From positions 1 through 64,000 of the forward strand of contig NZ_PDUS01000020.1 in assembly GCF_002723455.1 (NCBI RefSeq): 64,000 nucleotides of DNA. The letters run 5' to 3'. Positions 62,574 to 64,000 of the stretch are shown here, piece after piece; within the stretch, counting starts at the first letter, position 1; each line of letters begins with the position of its first letter. The notes beneath the pieces were generated by a model. The model saw only the letters and a program-made list of their open reading frames with translations, made no database searches and had not been told where the DNA came from. Position numbers and translations under genes: made by a program. Source of the DNA: Pseudoalteromonas sp. 3D05 (lineage in GTDB: Bacteria; Pseudomonadota; Gammaproteobacteria; Enterobacterales; Alteromonadaceae).

Positions 62574-64000
62574 TTACATATTACCCAGTTTGATCATCAT
62601 TGCAGTATACATTTTAAGGTTTAACTTAAGCTGCTCAACGGTAATAAACTCATGCTCTGAATGCCCTGTGTATTTTTTGCCAGGCATGGATGGACCAAAC
62701 GATACCGCATTTTCAAATAACTTAGCGTTCGTGCCGCCACCAATTGATACAAAACCTGCGTCCTCATCACCGGTGAAATGCTTAAATATATCAAGCAATG
62801 CTTGAGCATGCGGCGCGCTATCAACCAACATTGGTGTACCTATCACAATATCAATGTTCTTTAATTGCACTTGATTACTCGCTTGCCAGTTTGCCAGAGC
62901 TGTATCTATTTGCTGTTGCAATTTCGCTCCATCTTTACCAACAGGACGGCGCATATTTACAGATAACGTAATATCATTACCATCGCGTTTTAATAGTGTT
63001 GGTGATACCGTCATCGGGCCCATAAAGTCATGGCTATACGCAATTTCGCCAAAGTTATTACCATATAAATCAAGGCCAATAAGCTGGTTGATAAACTCTA
63101 TGGCTTGACCGTCGCTGTTGTTCTCAAGCTCGATACCTTTAAATACCTCTGCTAAGTGAGCAATGGCATTAAATCCCGCCTCTGGCTCAGATGAATGCGC
63201 TGACGTGCCTTTTACTGATACTTTGATGCCTTGATTAACCTCAGTAACCGCCACTTTAACATCCTTAAGTGTGGCAATATTAGTATTAAGCGTTTCAATA
63301 TCCGCATCGCTTGCGTTATGTAGCACAGCGCTGGCATCCTCTGGAATTTGGCTAACAAATGCGCCACCTTCTAGCTCACTTACATATACGCCTGTTTGTG
63401 GTGATGTGCCTGTAAAGGTTGGCGCAACTAGACTCCAGCCTTTTTCTGCTACAACAACGGGGTACGATGCATCAATGGTGACTGCATATTTTGGCTGCTC
63501 ATACGTTTTCATAAACTCTTCAAGCGGGCCCCAATCAGATTCTTCGGCTAAATAGACCATTAACTCTATGCGGTTCTCAAGCGTTATACCTTGATCTTTA
63601 ATAGCTTTCATCGCATAAAGTGCAGTCGCTATAGCGCCTTTATCGTCTTCAGTTCCGCGAGCGATTAATTTACCTGGCTCTGAGGTGCTGTCTATTTTAA
63701 ACGGACTTTGTTGCCATTTACTGGCATCCGCTGGTTGCACATCGCCGTGAGTTACAATCGTCACTTTTTGCGACTGTTCACCCATACCAATCAACACTGT
63801 GTGCCCTAAATCTTGATAGTCAAAACCAAGTGCTGCTGCTTTCATTTTTAATAACGCTTTAAAACCAATGAAATCAGGATTTGTAAGTGTTGAAATCCCT
63901 TCTTTATTAACCGTTGGATAAGAAACTAAATTAGCCAACGTGTGAATTTGCGTGTTCTGGTAAGTGTCTACCGCGTATTTTGCAGCATCTTGACTAATTT
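62574..64000 (-). CDS. M20 family dipeptidase, 5' end outside window
   Basis: The frame stays open to the right edge (upstream of a TTG at 63938 it still reads ISQDAAKYAVDTYQNTQIHT), so the N-terminus and start are missing; about 475 residues are visible. Metal-ligand motifs of the M20 peptidases are present: VTHGDVQPA, GTEDDKGAIA, VYLAEESDWG (catalytic Glu pair), and KKYTGHSEHEF near the C-terminus. The lid domain lies between. Resembles PepV/Sapep-like Zn-dependent dipeptidases that cut dipeptides from oligopeptides. A signal peptide, common in related marine proteins, could lie in the missing part. Confidence 0.9.
   Translation of the reverse strand, partial: ISQDAAKYAVDTYQNTQIHTLANLVSYPTVNKEGISTLTNPDFIGFKALLKMKAAALGFDYQDLGHTVLIGMGEQSQKVTIVTHGDVQPADASKWQQSPFKIDSTSEPGKLIARGTEDDKGAIATALYAMKAIKDQGITLENRIELMVYLAEESDWGPLEEFMKTYEQPKYAVTIDASYPVVVAEKGWSLVAPTFTGTSPQTGVYVSELEGGAFVSQIPEDASAVLHNASDADIETLNTNIATLKDVKVAVTEVNQGIKVSVKGTSAHSSEPEAGFNAIAHLAEVFKGIELENNSDGQAIEFINQLIGLDLYGNNFGEIAYSHDFMGPMTVSPTLLKRDGNDITLSVNMRRPVGKDGAKLQQQIDTALANWQASNQVQLKNIDIVIGTPMLVDSAPHAQALLDIFKHFTGDEDAGFVSIGGGTNAKLFENAVSFGPSMPGKKYTGHSEHEFITVEQLKLNLKMYTAMMIKLGNM

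Overview
The window looks like chromosomal DNA of a marine gammaproteobacterium of the Alteromonadales, most likely Pseudoalteromonas or a close relative. This is inferred from AT-leaning composition, a FadI/FadJ pair behind a FadR-like operator, a MoxR/Bat operon, a sigma factor next to a DUF3379 protein, a Shewanella-type CrsR/CrsA partner switch, large TonB-dependent receptor and S9 peptidase genes, and the photolyase/DUF2256 cluster. No rRNA, tRNA, phage, CRISPR or intact insertion sequence was seen.

Layout. 1-8099 (minus) is the N-terminal 2,699 codons of a giant secreted repeat protein that runs off the left edge; its last 2.3 kb is a higher-order array of Ig-like repeats. An AT-rich gap with a perfect FNR-type palindrome follows, then an unrecognised 265-residue protein and a YjbR/MmcQ protein. 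10203-13780 (minus) is fadIJ. 14067-20909 (plus) is a six-gene MoxR/DUF58/DUF4381/VWA/VWA-TPR/BatD operon, followed by a sigma factor with its DUF3379 partner and a Tim44-like protein. 23328-23591 is a MITE-like element built of terminal inverted repeats and two hairpins. 23653-27603 (minus) holds an aminotransferase, a GAF protein and the partner-switch pair. Then come a SUI1/YciH factor, an endonuclease/exonuclease/phosphatase protein, a YghU-like GST, an MFS transporter, an S9 peptidase, an FG-GAP protein and a TonB-dependent receptor.

38325-43038 contains a flavin reductase gene with an in-frame stop, a DASH cryptochrome, a second photolyase-family gene and two DUF2256 genes created by a local duplication of about 180 bp that flanks a zf-TFIIB gene. 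44051-49323 (minus) is a YbbA/YbbP-like ABC transporter with its own two-component system, divergent from a periplasmic protein and a membrane-anchored DJ-1/PfpI protein; both promoters carry 11-bp-phased GTGAAA repeats, a likely autoregulatory site.

52189-61378 (minus) is the most unusual locus: an NfeD/YqiJ-like membrane protein, a 700-residue flotillin, a 1,980-residue DUF3686-type AAA ATPase with a C-terminal 36-residue repeat array, and a small lipoyl-domain/coiled-coil protein. It looks like a membrane-scaffolded ATPase machine of unknown function. The window ends with an SGNH-type lipoprotein and the 3' portion of an M20 dipeptidase gene that continues off the right edge.
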